Positions 1 through 10,459 of a stretch of DNA of 64,000 nucleotides are shown piece after piece. A model generated the notes under the pieces. It did not search any database. It saw nothing but the letters and a program-made list of their open reading frames with translations, and had not been told where the DNA came from. The translations under genes were made by a program, and so were the position numbers. Positions within the stretch are counted from its first letter, which is position 1. Each line of letters opens with the position of its first letter. Source of the stretch: Limanda limanda (lineage: Eukaryota; Chordata; Actinopteri; Pleuronectiformes; Pleuronectidae); NCBI RefSeq assembly GCF_963576545.1, contig NC_083637.1, positions 20,580,507 to 20,644,506 on the forward strand. The letters run 5' to 3'.

Positions 1-185
1 TGCTTTTCCATCATTGGCTAATCGGCCCATCTATTCATCAACTTTGTCTTCAGCTCAGCCATATTCATTTGTTGATACATGAAATCATTTATGCATTCCT
101 TTTCTCCTATTTGTTCACCTGTCATGTACTGTATTTATTCATGCATTTCTTTATTTATTCATTCCATCATTTGTTGACGTCAAAT
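1..185. repeat. degenerate TTCATTTATT-type simple sequence
   Basis: Repeated words such as ttatttattcatt, ttcatttgttgat and catttctttattt recur over the first 180 bases. This suggests an old ATTC/TTTA tetranucleotide-like repeat that has decayed. No coding potential is visible. Confidence 0.35.
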
Positions 186-260
186 TTCTATTCATATGCA
201 AAATTGGCTGACAAGAAAGGTGCTGATGAGGCATTGCATATTTGAGAGGCAGGCTGGGTG

Positions 261-530
261 TTAACCATAGACTGTATGGTGGACAACATGACAGCTCCCC
301 TAAAGTGTAGCCAAAGTCTCACACCCTCCACCCCGTGGCTGGGTGCAGTACAGCTTATAACCCATGCCTTCTCCATGTTAGTTTGGACACGGACCCCACT
401 ACTAAGGAATCGTCAAACAATTTGTTTCTCAAATATGGTTTCTGTCAGTTTAGGTAGTTCTTATCACACTGCATGTGCGATTTTTATGGGTAAGTATGGT
501 TTCAATTAGTTATTTAATGCTATAATAACA
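261..530 (+). repeat. dispersed repeat family A, copy 1
   Basis: Shares the head 'tggacaacatgacagctccc...aaagtg.agccaaag', the middle 'ctgcagta.ag...ataa.cc...tctcc.atgttagt' and the tail 'gtttcaattagttatttaatgctat' with copies at 57177-57545 and 30192-30352. The three copies differ by substitutions and indels, as expected of an old interspersed element. I recognise the head as a common percomorph genomic repeat but cannot give its class. The short reading frames in it on both strands are chance. Confidence 0.6.
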
Positions 531-2050
531 GTGCTCTGTCTCCTGGTTGCTTCAGACTCTGGCTCCTAAATGTGCAAAATCGCAGCATTCATATCTGCAA
601 TCTTTTGGATACATTTCTGAATAGTGGGAGGAAGTTGAGAAGCGTCCTCCATCTTTATATACACAGTCAATGGTGTTAGAGGGAGCGGCATCTGACTTCT
701 TCAGTTGCTCTGTCACTGTAGGATAACAGCATAGTTGGCTACAGAGATGTACAAATGTAGGATTGTGTCAACTAAAACCCAAGCTTAAAAAAAAAAGGAC
801 ATGGGATGATAGGGCACGGCAATGCAATTTCACACTCTCATATTCACAGCTATGACACTGAATCCAGCAACTGCACTTGCATTTGCGACTAAAATATAGA
901 TGTGTGAGAACTGTAAAACATGTAAATAAAAGCACATTTAAATTCAATCTAAGAAAGCTGCATTTTTTTTCTTCAATAAAAGTTGGAAAACGTAAAAATG
1001 ACAAGGACTCTCGATTAACCAATGGAGAATTGACATGATTCACTCTTCAGTGCTGTCCTGCTGTGACCCGTCGGCAAATCTAAAAGAGGAACAGACAGCC
1101 TGCTAACAAAAGCTGCATCCTGCTGAATGAGCCAGTAAAAACTGGTGTGAGAAATTATAATAGTAATTGGGCACAGCATTGAGCGACTCTTACTTCAGAC
1201 ACTGAGGTTAGAAAGATGCAAAGATTCTCTGAGCTCTGATGCTGAAGATCATAAGCAACTCAGTGTAGAAAAACATTCAGCTGCTGCTTCTCATTTTTAG
1301 CTGGTGCCAAGAGTTGCTTTAAGTGGTTAAGAAGAAAAACATTGTGGGTGTTACGTCATAGTAACTTGAAGTCAGGCCCAAATTAATCTTGACAAGTTAG
1401 CTGACAGTTGTTGTCAAAGACGGTTTGTGAGGGAGGAACCTTCACTCTGCAACACAATTATAAAACCGAAAAATGAAATGAGCGTTTCTTCAGATCCAAC
1501 GAATTCTACAGAGGCGTCTGTTTCTCCTGGATTGCGTCATGTCACTGTCAGGGTTGGTATCTCCCAACCGAACTTTCATTCATATCATATCAATAATTTA
1601 AGGTTATAATCTTTATATTTTGGAATATTTATTCATGTTTGGATCAAGAGCTTCATACAAATACAAGGTTTTTCAAACAAGCTGGTGTACTGCTGTTACT
1701 TCTATGAGGCAGGTACACGAGGGATGTTATCATCACAGAAATCCTTTTCCTCCTAAATTTCTCCTTGTATCCCTTTATTGAGAACATAAACAACATGTGG
1801 TTAATTATTATTGTGCTTCTAAAAGGTTTCTCCTTAGAAGCAAGTGTAGAAAATTAGGTATCAGGCTAATGTGGGAGAGGTGCCCCATAGTGTGCTACAA
1901 CAATGATGAGGAAGCACAAAAGCAAAAATTCTCATGTTAGATGACAGCAAATGGGCTGAACCATGACTCCCAGGTAAGATGTGAGACTATACATGTAAGC
2001 TGTTTAGTGAGACAACTGCTCGGCCATTATGCATCAAAGTATAATCATAA
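531..2050. other. tusc3 intron sequence, nothing recognised
   Basis: AT-rich unique-looking sequence with short A or T runs. No exon with flanking splice signals, RNA gene or repeat unit could be supported. Reading frames here are at most about 90 codons and have no family resemblance. Confidence 0.5.
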
Positions 2051-2289
2051 GCCGTTTTCAGACATGACCGCTGAGGAAAAATCTGGAGAATTGGCTGGAG
2101 TATGGCTTAGTTTAGTTAGCCTGTAACACAGCGGGAGGTTATCGGCATTGCCGCATTCATAACAGCAACAAATCCTCCGCATTATTCATGCCAGATGTTG
2201 AGCAGCCGGGTGAAGCAGACAGCGTCATCAAACCCCCCCCACACTCGCTCGCTGTAAGTTCAGCAGAGGATCATGTCTGAAAACAGCTC
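2051..2289. mobile_element. small terminal-inverted-repeat element (MITE-like)
   Basis: The left end reads gccgttttcagacatgacc and the right end tcatgtctgaaaacagctc. The reverse complement of the right end (gagctgttttcagacatga) matches the left end over about 15 bases. The interior has no coding capacity and includes a C8 run. About 240 bp in total. A clear target-site duplication is not visible, so the superfamily is left open. It sits in tusc3 intron 1. Confidence 0.6.
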
Positions 2290-3376
2290 TAGAGAGACCA
2301 TTATTAATAAAATTTCACAAACTAAATAATACAAATATACTAGATAGCAGAACATGAATGAAAGATAGTGTCTTCAACTGTTTATGACACATTAATATAT
2401 CAGTGTAATAATCACAAAGACTGCCCCCTGTCTGATAATCACAACTTGCACATTCACCTCCAGACAGAGGAACATATGTCATTCCCTTTCTGGGCCTCGC
2501 AAACAAAATAGTACTCATTCATGTTGCTGAAATAATGCGAGAAGCAAACTTATCACAAACAACAGCATCTATTACACCTCTGTTCGTCCTGGGAGAGGGA
2601 TCCCTCACGTGTTTCTCTTTCTGAGGTTATAACACCCCCCCTCCCCCGTGTCAGATCCAGGAAGTAAAGCTCGACGGCTTCCTCCTGGTGAGTCTTACAC
2701 GAGCCTGCTATTTCCGCAATGAAAACACCACAACACAGCGGATGTTCCCAGAACACCTGTATTGAACCCGTTAGGGAGACGAGCAGCAGCCTTGATGCAG
2801 ATAGCATGCAAGCTAGCTCCAGTGGTTAGTGCGAGCATCTCGCTAGCATCGGCTGATGTGTCTGTCAAGCTACAAAGGAGTGAAGCACAGCACTTCCTGC
2901 TCCGATCACTTCAAAGATAAGAGTCTTGAGGGCGATAATGCTGAGAATTCTGTTGTATGTAATGAGTCTGGTGTCAAATCAAAGGGGAGATGGAGGTGTA
3001 AATACGTAGCACATGTTGGTGCTGCCTCCACACACACACGACTTTTTATATGATAGTTTACACCAATAGTACGTTAGCGACACTAGATTAACTAGTTAGG
3101 CTTGAAATACCCGAACCCGGCATATGTAAACAGCGAGCTTAGATTCATTAATTAAATAATAGATTGTATTTTAAAAAGATAAATTGCTCGTCGTCTCTTT
3201 CATTCACGTTAAAGGCAATTGTTCCTGAAACAAGGCAAACAGAGCTGAGCCCGGACTCACTTCCTGTTCATTCTCACTAGCTTGGCGCACACCGGAAGAC
3301 TCAGCCTGTACACGTCATTCATGAACAAAAACACCATATTCGCTTAGAGAATGAATTCAAAGAGTTGAAGCGTTAC
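2290..3376. other. tusc3 intron sequence adjoining exon 1, nothing recognised
   Basis: Mostly unique sequence. Near 2630-2650 there is a short C-rich run. The part next to exon 1 is only slightly richer in CpG than the rest. No exon or RNA gene is visible. Confidence 0.4.
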
Positions 3377-3481
3377 CTCCTTCTTCTTCTGTCCTCCCCC
3401 GGGCGGCAGACACAGCAGCAGCAGGAAGACAACAGACAGCGCCGTCAGCCTAGAGACGGTTTTAGCCCAGACAGTCGCCAT
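3377..3481 (-). CDS. tusc3: tusc3 first coding exon (signal peptide of OST thioredoxin-like subunit)
   Basis: Read on the minus strand from the ATG at 3481-3479, 35 codons run to a GT-AACG splice donor at 3376-3375. The exon ends in phase 0. The peptide starts MATVWAKT, has a hydrophobic stretch (about residues 12-27, with VVFLLLLCLPP) and ends GGGQKKKE. Human TUSC3 has the same order: a leucine-rich signal peptide followed by GGGQKKKE just before the thioredoxin-like domain. The close paralogue MAGT1 has QRKKE there, so tusc3 is preferred. The family protein is about 348 residues: a lumenal thioredoxin domain with a CxxC motif plus four membrane helices. It is part of the STT3B oligosaccharyltransferase complex and has also been linked to Mg2+ transport. 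Start context is good (G at -3 and +4). The other exons lie off the left edge. Gene identity is inferred from about 8 diagnostic residues, signal-peptide character and the sgcz neighbour. Confidence 0.82.
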
Positions 3482-3600
3482 GACGGAAAGATGCTCTGAC
3501 TGAGAGACGTGTCTCTGCCAGAGGATTGGACCCTGAGCCGGCCAATCATCGTGGAGAGATTTGAAACGCGGTGGCTTCTGGTCTTTGTAGTTTTTTTTTT
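3482..3600 (-). promoter_or_regulatory. tusc3: tusc3 proximal promoter / 5' leader
   Basis: Immediately upstream of the tusc3 ATG. It contains an ATTGG at 3525-3529 and a CCAAT at 3542-3546, 13 bases apart and in opposite orientations, within a somewhat GC-richer segment. No TATA box is evident, which suits a housekeeping-type promoter. The transcription start cannot be placed from sequence alone. Confidence 0.45.
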
Positions 3601-4519
3601 AAAATTTTGAGCCAGAGAGCTGATTCCAAACCAACCACAGACTTTACGGGGGTTATATTAAACATAGATTTTTGTAATTATTAATGCACTATGCATATGG
3701 AATATTATTAATAACAGCATGGTGTTTACAAATGAATAATATTAATACACTATTTATGTGACACTCTGTTATTTAAGGTGTCTTCACCATTCATGTGTCA
3801 GCGATGATTGACTTGATTTAGTTGACTGTTTAAATAATTTAATACATAATCTGCGGCTGGATCCCAAACCAGAAACCACACTGTTAAGCTGTTTCTTAAC
3901 CAGGCTTTTAAGGCTTTCTGAATAACATCAGCTGACAGAATTATCTTTTATTCAACACGCTGACATTTTCGGATGAATTCATTTAGCTTTTTTCTTCAAT
4001 TATGACTGCATTCCACCCTCAGAACAAGTGACTTGCTGAATATCTCTCTCTAATTAAGTTACTGGTCTGCAGCTCAGCCTGCCGTTTATCAAAAGTGTAA
4101 ATGAATGTGACATGTGAACGAAGGACTGCAGAGTTTGTCTCTCTGTTACCCTCACTCATATGTTCTAGGAAGGCTGAGTTTGTCACAGACACTTGATAGA
4201 GTTAATTGAGGGGGACAAATGATTTATGTGAAACCACTGGGGTGACTTGTCTCGCGGTCTCTCCATGAAATTACACCTAAGCAATTTGTGACTAATGTTA
4301 TGCAGTACATTAATTTAGCAATAAATTTCACCTGCATAAAGATTTTCACAGTCAGGGCAGTGGAGACTATGGCTTATTATTTATTTCATATGTAGCTGAG
4401 ATACAGTGACGTTCAAAATCTAGTTTATTTTGTAACATTCACTTTCTGTTGTGCAGAAAAGCTTCCTGTGTGTCTAAGCTTGCATAACTACTGACTCAGT
4501 TTGTCTCTGAGCTGAAAAT
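3601..4519. other. intergenic, nothing recognised
   Basis: AT-rich intergenic DNA between the divergent tusc3 and sgcz starts. No open frame of note, no repeat unit and no RNA gene recognised. Confidence 0.4.
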
Positions 4520-4580
4520 AAATATTTCTTTCACAATCATAGCAAGCGCTGAAGATGTATTGATTGTGAAATAAATATTT
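4520..4580. repeat. 20-bp inverted repeat forming a compact hairpin
   Basis: The left arm 4520-4539 (aaatatttctttcacaatca) and the right arm 4561-4580 (tgattgtgaaataaatattt) are reverse complements at 19 of 20 positions, separated by a 21-base loop. Pairing stops sharply outside the arms. The size resembles a small precursor hairpin or a minimal foldback element. Neither is shown. Confidence 0.6.
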
Positions 4581-4664
4581 CAACACTTGTTTGAAGCCTT
4601 AAGTTTAAATATAGAATGCAGACAAAGAAAATACAATTCTAACATTTCTGTAAGTAAATAGGCG

Positions 4665-5330
4665 TGTTTACATGGATGCCAATATTCTGATAATAAACTG
4701 AGTAAGACAATACTGTTGTGTCAATAAGACACTGCCATGTAAACAGCATTTTCTCATTACCTTAACCAATATATGGTCATTCTCGGAATAATCAATAATC
4801 AAATTAAGACATGTGGAGCATTCCAACCCTACTTGCATTATCTGGACAATAGAATCTAAACGTTTAAATGATATTTATACTCAGATCAGGTTCAGTCATG
4901 TTAGCTGCATCAGAGAAAACCTAAAGCTCTGTTGGGTTCGTACTGAAAACCCAAGCCTGAGCTGCACTCTATTAGAAACGTATACATCTAAATCACATTA
5001 TAACACCCTAATGGAGTTTTCACAGCACTTTGAGCCATCGACATACTGCAGAGACTCAGCAAGATGGGAAAAGAATAAAGAGTTAAAGCATTTGCAAAAT
5101 AAGAAAAAAAACACTCCAAGGTCTAGTATAGCATCGTCCATTGAACTATAACACAATGGGGTTTTGGAATTCGGGCAGGAATGACGGATCTATGACGTTG
5201 TGGACATAATGCTGATACGTAATATTGAACATGAATAGAATTAGCTGTTTGCAAGTCCTATAACCATCATAATCAAAGACATGTCTTGTTCACAATAAGG
5301 CCAATATATTATTGGCCTCCATGTAAACAT
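4665..5330. mobile_element. 0.67-kb inverted-repeat element with TGTTTACATGG ends
   Basis: The left end reads tgtttacatgga.gccaatat. The right end reads ggcctccatgtaaacat, whose reverse complement is atgtttacatggaggcc followed by aata. An additional inverted copy, gccatgtaaacagc, lies at about 4734-4748, so the left end can fold on itself. I recognise the end sequence as a common percomorph interspersed element. A 112-codon frame inside shows no transposase motif and is taken as chance. Target-site duplication unclear. Confidence 0.6.
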
Positions 5331-6065
5331 TCCCCTTTGTCACTTAACTCATTTCCTTACACAACTGGGCATTCTGCAGGTGTTTGCTTATGTATGACCT
5401 CAGAAGCAATGTATTAGATCCTCAATGAAACTGGACACTGAAGTAGATGTTATGGTACATGGCAGTGTGTGTTATACATTACAGCAAAGCAGGCCGTGCG
5501 AATGGATCCCTGCAGCAATGGATTGGAGGGGGAGAGTGTTAATGCCCCATTTATAGATGTGTAAATAGCTTGAGCAGGGTCTAATGACCTGCTGTAAGAA
5601 ATATAAATAAAAATGCAATACTGGACCGATGCTTTACAATCTGCTGTCAACGAGCTGCAAGGGCAACTCAAACTAAATAATAATTAGACAAGCACGCAAA
5701 TGAACACAAATGAGGAGTGAGGGATGAAGGAAGTGATTAAACAACAGACCCACTTTCATAAACAAACCCTGTCTTCCTATTTCACTCTCACACACCCACA
5801 CACACGTACACGCACACACACATGCACCGCAGAATGAAAAGCATGTTGGAATATTAAAGCCAATGCACCGTGAAACAATCAGTACGTGTTGCATTCTTGT
5901 TAAACCACAGTTCACTCGCTCTCTAGCAGCTCAATCATAGAAACGTTTCCAGACTTACTGGAGCTTCATTACAAAATATGTCAAATGATTCTTATATTCA
6001 TATTACATAACAGCTCTTAAAATCCTTAACTTTTTGAATTAAACGTAACATAAAATTCACTATTC
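5331..6065. other. intergenic, one short CA-rich tract
   Basis: Unique-looking sequence. The only simple repeat is an interrupted CA tract near 5788-5825 (cacacacccacacacacgtacacgcacacacac). No gene supported. Confidence 0.4.
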
Positions 6066-6200
6066 AGGCTCCAACTAATGATTATTTTCATTATGGATTC
6101 ATTATGAATGATCAATTAATCTGGGGACGTTTTCTCCGTTAAATTATAAAATGTTCTGTCTGTGTAAGAAAATGGTTTTAAAAAGGCCAAGCACTATTTC
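6066..6200. repeat. degenerate dispersed-repeat fragment ('gctccaactaatgattatttt' type)
   Basis: The segment from ggctccaactaatgattattttcatt through aattaatctgg...ttttctccgttaa...tataaaatgttctg resembles the end of a very common teleost repeat. That repeat's consensus begins gctgcaactaacgattattttcat and carries AATCGATTA words. Heavily decayed. Recognition is from memory and approximate. Confidence 0.45.
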
Positions 6201-6953
6201 TATAAAAGCGATAATATCTTGAAAAAATTACACACTATACTAACCCTTTTCGTCAATCAACGGTTAGTCATTTAGTCCTCTTATTCACTTGAAGGGCATA
6301 AGGCATCAACAATTTGCCTCGATCTGGTCCGGTCCTTTGGTTGGGGTTCTCCCCATATTAGACCCATCTCTTTTATCTCAGCTATCACAGGTTGTAGTTT
6401 TGCGTCTGCCTTGTTTGCGTTTTTCAGGTGGTGTCCATCTTAGGGTTCACAAAGTTTTTCTTTCCTCCCAGATAGAGATAAAAGTAGAGGTCATTCTAGT
6501 TTATGTTTAAGAACTTAAGGTTGGTGATATTTAAATAGTTTCTATTGATTCCTTTGCTATCCTCCTCCTTGTTACTGCTGCAGTACCTGCCGCTATCACA
6601 AGTTCTCGCTGATCTGTCTGCAGCACTGTTTACTCTGGAGGCTCCAAAAGTGTCTTGTGGACTCAAACACTTCACTCCATCGGCATAGTGGTGAGTAGAT
6701 AATGAGTGAATTTTCATTTTCGGGTGAACTATACCTTTAACCAGACATGGGCAAAGTACGGCAAGCGGGCCGTATACGGCCCGTTGGGCTTTTTAATCCG
6801 GCCCGCCGAACTTGTTCAAATAATTAAAAAAAAAAAAAAATTAATTATTATTTTTTTTAAACTAACAATTTTGTAGCACTTAAATGGCACATACTTATAG
6901 AACTTTGTAGTTTTGCTTTATTTTTGAAGAAATCATACTTTCTTGATTCTTGT

Positions 6954-7014
6954 TGTTCTGGGTTCGAACCCTCGGGGTTGAATGCACTTATTGTAAGTCG
7001 CTTTGGATAAAAGA
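6954..7014 (+). repeat. tRNA-derived SINE fragment inside the hAT element
   Basis: A pol III B-box-like word ggttcgaaccc (6961-6971) is followed by ttgtaagtcgctttggataaaag (positions 6991-7013), the widely shared tail motif of fish SINEs. Only the 3' part is present, inserted between the left end and the transposase remnant. Confidence 0.55.
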
Positions 7015-7070
7015 AAGGGCACATGATCTCCCTTCACTTTTTCCCTTTGCCCTGTGAGCCCTTCTGTAAA

Positions 7071-7478
7071 ATGAGAGGATCAAGGAAACGAAAAGTGGAC
7101 AATGAGTGCAGAGTGTTTAACACGGAGTCGACAACAAAATACTTTTTCACTGATGTCCAATCGAAGGCTGTATGCCTGATATGCCGAGAAACTGTCGCAG
7201 TTTTCAAGGAGTACAACATCAGCCGTCACTTTGCTACGAAGCATGCTAACTACGCTAGCAAGCAGTCAACGCAAGAACGGGTGGCTGCAGCTCAGAGGTT
7301 GACGACTAATTTACAGACTCAGCAACATTTTTTTTCACAGACAAACTGCGATTTAAAGAGTCATCTACCAAGGCATGTTTTTTGGGGGGCATTCGAAATA
7401 GCAAAGGCTAGCAAGCCTTTCTCTGAAGGCGGGTTTTTGTTGAATGGCCTTGCAAATAAGTGCTTTGCTACTTGGTAA
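7071..7478 (+). pseudogene. relic hAT transposase N-terminus (BED-type zinc finger, GTF2IRD2/ZBED-like)
   Basis: A 135-codon frame from the ATG at 7071 begins with a basic MRGSRKRKVD stretch. It then has a BED-like finger, C35-x2-C38-x14-H53-x4-H58 (in CLIC...HFATKH), a spacer with QTQQHFF, and KASKPFSEGGF near residues 112-122. That last motif is typical of the region after the finger in hAT-derived proteins such as GTF2IRD2 and ZBED/FAM200-like proteins. The frame then ends (FATW stop), and the RNase-H-like catalytic domain and hAT dimerisation region (several hundred residues) are missing. Only about 145 bp remain before the right terminal repeat. It is a truncated transposase relic, not a host gene, unless spliced elsewhere. 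Confidence 0.7.
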
Positions 7479-7623
7479 AGGCCAAATCCTTTCATGTAAT
7501 GATTTTTCCATGTCATTTATATTAGTTCACAAAAACACTCCATCCATCTGTTCCTGGCCCGGCCTCTCTGTCAAATTTTGGAACCCATTGTGGCCCGCGA
7601 GTCAGAAAGTTTGCCCACCCCTG

Positions 7624-8485
7624 CTTTAAGCAATAACGCAAAAACAACTTTCTCATCTCCAGTCATGTGCATCCAAGATGTTATCTACCAGTAGCCAGCT
7701 AATGCTAATCACTAACTTGCAAGTTCCTGTCACTTTGTGCTGCATGACCAGGAGAATAATGCGGCTTTTCTCACTCTGCAGCTAGCAAAGCAAACAGCTG
7801 CACTTTGCGTCGGAGCAGAAGAATAACTCTCTTATCTGTTCACAGCCGAGGGGAGCATTGAAAGCAGGCCCTGGGATAGATAGATGGGACCGAGAAGTCT
7901 GCTAAAGGCAGTTACTGCCGCTGCACAGCTGCATCGGGTTCCTCAGACTCGTGGGGCAGGTAAAATAACACACAAGGACAGAAACTACAGTGTTCATAGA
8001 AAAATAAGGGGCTGTTGTGAAAACCACATCTGCCAATTTGACAAGCATCCCAGGGGAAGTGTTGCTCCTTGTGATCATTTTCACGAGCCTTTTTTGTGCA
8101 GGAAAGTAAAATTCTGTATAACGCTCAGCTGCCTTTCCATGAGCAGTCGTGGCAATAAAGTCCCTGGAATAAGTGAGGGGGATTCTGTTTATGTATTTGC
8201 ATATCTGGGCAAGCAGCAGAGATATAAAACCAAGTAAATGAGAGACAGTATGGATGCAGAGAAAGCGGTTTATGGTTTTTCAAAATGCAAGGCGAAAGGC
8301 AGAGGGGATATTTTAGACAGAAAGAGAAAGAGAGAGTATGGGGGGGAGAAGGGAGGGACAGACATGTGATGTAATTTCCAGCTGGCACAGGAGTGGGTGC
8401 CCATATCTGAGGTCAGACGCTCCCTTATAAAAAATAACGAGTCCTCGGAAAGATGATTAATTGCCCGGCAGCACAAAGTTTATAG

Positions 8486-8488
<3 letters not shown>
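7624..8488. other. intergenic, nothing recognised
   Basis: Unique-looking sequence. The last 200 bases become purine-rich (gagaaagagagag, ggggggagaagggaggga) ahead of the AG45 tract. No gene supported. Confidence 0.4.

Positions 8489-8578
<90 letters not shown>
8489..8578. repeat. (AG)45 microsatellite
   Basis: Forty-five uninterrupted AG units. It is followed by some 250 bp of interrupted GA-rich sequence to about 8830. The arginine/glutamate and serine/leucine frames over it on the two strands are translations of the repeat, not genes. Confidence 0.95.
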
Positions 8579-8580
<2 letters not shown>

Positions 8581-8830
8581 GGTGGAGGGGTGCAGGCTGG
8601 TCCCTCTGATACTGAGGAGCAGGAAATAGCGAAAGAGCGCGGGTGAGAGAGGGGCTGAGAGAGTGCAACATCAAAAGGGAAACAGAGAGAGATAGAGAGA
8701 GATGTTGGGTAGAGAGGGATTGGAAACAAACAGGGGGAGGGATGGAGTGAGGCGTGTATTGAGGGAGCTGAGAAAGAAAAGAGGAGAGTGAGACAAACAG
8801 AGGAGGGAGCAGAGAGAATGAGTGAGGCAT
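8579..8830. repeat. GA-rich low-complexity tract
   Basis: Purine-dominated sequence (gagagagatagagagag, gggaggga, gaggagggagcagagagaa) continuing from the AG45 array. It looks like a decayed extension of the same simple repeat. Confidence 0.7.
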
Positions 8831-8915
8831 TAATATGATGTTCGTTATCTCTGACTGACTCCCTCAACAAATGTTCCTCCGTGGTCTCTTGTGTGCAATT
8901 CAATACAACCATTGC

Positions 8916-8944
8916 TTTGTGTGTGTGTGTGTAGGGGGGGGGGG
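8916..8944. repeat. short TG tract followed by G11
   Basis: ttgtgtgtgtgtgtgta runs into eleven consecutive G (8934-8944). A short compound simple repeat. Confidence 0.8.
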
Positions 8945-9593
8945 CGTCACCTATGTGTATGTGCTCATGGAGTATATTTTACACGATTTGCCCATTTTAC
9001 ACGAAGCCTGTAGGATATCACAATAGCGTAAAGCAGAGAGGACTTGAAATGGTTCTTGATGCGGCGGCTTTGAAGGCGCAGGAGAAATCTTTGAAGACAA
9101 GTATGATTACGCCTCGGAGGAGTCGCAGATCAATAAAACAGTGCTGAAAACACACATAGTCTCTTCGATAATGTAAATTTGGTGAACACCTGACGTTTGG
9201 CCTTTGCAGATTCACCGAATACTAAATTAATTATGAAAGCATAATAAATCACGTGGGTTTGAATCCTCTGCGGAATATGATTGGACGAGGGCGATAATCA
9301 CATCCATCCTTGTTACAGCGTGGCTCTGCGTTTCCCGCTTGGTAAGCAGAGGATGGTCCGAGTCTGGGGGAGAACGTTATTCAGCATATCCTACCTGTGT
9401 CTGCTCGCCTGCAGTCTTCATATCTGATCGGTCAGGAGGACAGAAGTGGACGTTTCTGTGAGGAAACTACAACTGGTGAAGATGCTCTGCACCATGATAA
9501 AAGTGAAAGTAATTAAATCTCCTGTCCCGTCTTCTGATGTATTGAATGATTTGTGGATTTAAAAATAAATCCCTCCAACACTTGGTACGTGTT
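8945..9593. other. intergenic, nothing certain
   Basis: Unique-looking DNA. The word attttacacga is repeated directly 17 bases apart near 8976-9003. The interval around 9060-9130 is richer in CpG than its surroundings. No exon or RNA gene could be supported. Confidence 0.35.
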
Positions 9594-10270
9594 CCCATGG
9601 TAATTCAGTTTATTGTTATTTTTTCACACAGTGTTCATTTTTTGATAGGTTATCATGATACGTCTCATCGTCCCATGAGAATCAGGCTTAAACTGAGATG
9701 ATAATATCAGTGGCAGATCCAGGGGTGGGGCCAGGGGGGCACTGGCCCTAGCTGAAATCTGATGGTCCCTAACGTGCCCCTGTCCTTTCAGCAGTCCCCT
9801 TTTTTATATGAACTAGTCACTTACTAACAAAGGAAAACAATGTGAACAATAAATACGACATTTTGTTAAATGTGTTTGGCTCTTTAAGCTTGAACAAGGA
9901 CCAATTTCCAACATATATTTAATGATGTGATCCCAAGGTATTCCTTCTTTTTTTTTTTTTTTTTTCAGTGTTGATTTTGTGACAGATTATATGTGATATG
10001 TCTCATCGTCCTTGATAAAAACAATCTGGATTAAACTGAGATGGAAAAAGGGGCAGGACCAGGAAGGCACTGGCACCAGCTGGAATCTGATTGGCCACAA
10101 AAATGTTACTGTGCTGTCAGTCGTCTCTTATTTCAAAAAATTAACTAGTCACTTCCCAACAATACAAGCATCTAATAGGACAATTTGTTCAGAATTTATA
10201 TTTTTTAAGCATTATTGAAGTACACAATGTTCTTGAACAATTAGATTTTTTTAATATAATCAATGATGTG
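9594..10270 (+). repeat. old tandem duplication, two copies of about 335 bp
   Basis: Copy 1 (about 9594-9930) and copy 2 (about 9931-10270) share a colinear series of words: gt(t/g)atccca.ggta.tcc, cagtgtt.attttttga, tgat(a/g)cgtctcatcgtcc, taaactgagatg, ggggccaggggggcactggc (copy 2: ggggcaggaccaggaaggcactggc), agct(g)gaatctgatt(gg), aactagtcactt and t(t/c)aatgatgtg. The offset is 337 bp at the left and 332 bp at the right. About 25-30% divergence by eye makes it old. Confidence 0.65.
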
Positions 10271-10426
10271 CTGTTTTGCTCAAAGCTATTGAGGTAATAG
10301 TCAACAAGTAAAGGATGTTAATATGCACCTTACTGAATATGGATGTCGGACATATAAACAGCCCCTCTCTGTAAATTGGGGCCCCTTCATGGCCCCTGAT
10401 TTAGTAAAATCCTAGCTCCACCACTG
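9708..10426. mobile_element. CAGTGG-ended element (hAT-like termini) overlapping the duplication
   Basis: The left terminus cagtggcagatccagg and the reverse complement of the right terminus (cagtggtggagctaggat) form an inverted repeat. Flanks gataatat / gatgatag match at 6 of 8 positions, consistent with an 8-bp target duplication. The interior has no coding capacity. The right half carries the second duplicated copy, so the original element was probably about 0.38 kb and was enlarged by tandem duplication of its left flank and left part. Confidence 0.5.
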
Positions 10427-10459
10427 GATGATAGATTTTGGTCAAACTTGAGAATAACT

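Larger units (their letters stand above)
1..3376 (-). other. tusc3: tusc3 intron 1 (partial)
   Basis: This stretch lies immediately 3' (in the minus-strand sense) of the tusc3 first-exon donor and runs off the window edge. I looked for the second exon, which should encode the start of the thioredoxin-like domain (family residues after QKKKE), and found no matching frame. It is therefore called intron. It contains a degenerate ATTC-rich start, a dispersed-repeat fragment and an inverted-repeat element, all listed separately. The remainder is AT-rich sequence without recognisable features. Confidence 0.75.
6742..7623 (+). mobile_element. internally deleted hAT-family DNA transposon
   Basis: The left end cagacatgggcaaagtacgg and the reverse complement of the right end (caggggtgggcaaactttct) form an imperfect terminal inverted repeat of the CAGRGRTGGGCAAA type. 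The characteristic 'ggcccgc' words follow both ends (cggcccgcc on the left, tggcccgcg on the right). Flanking bases cctttaac / ctttaagc are compatible with a decayed 8-bp target duplication. The element is about 0.88 kb, far shorter than an autonomous copy, and keeps only the 5' part of a transposase frame. A SINE tail fragment lies inside it. Non-autonomous and dead. Confidence 0.75.
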
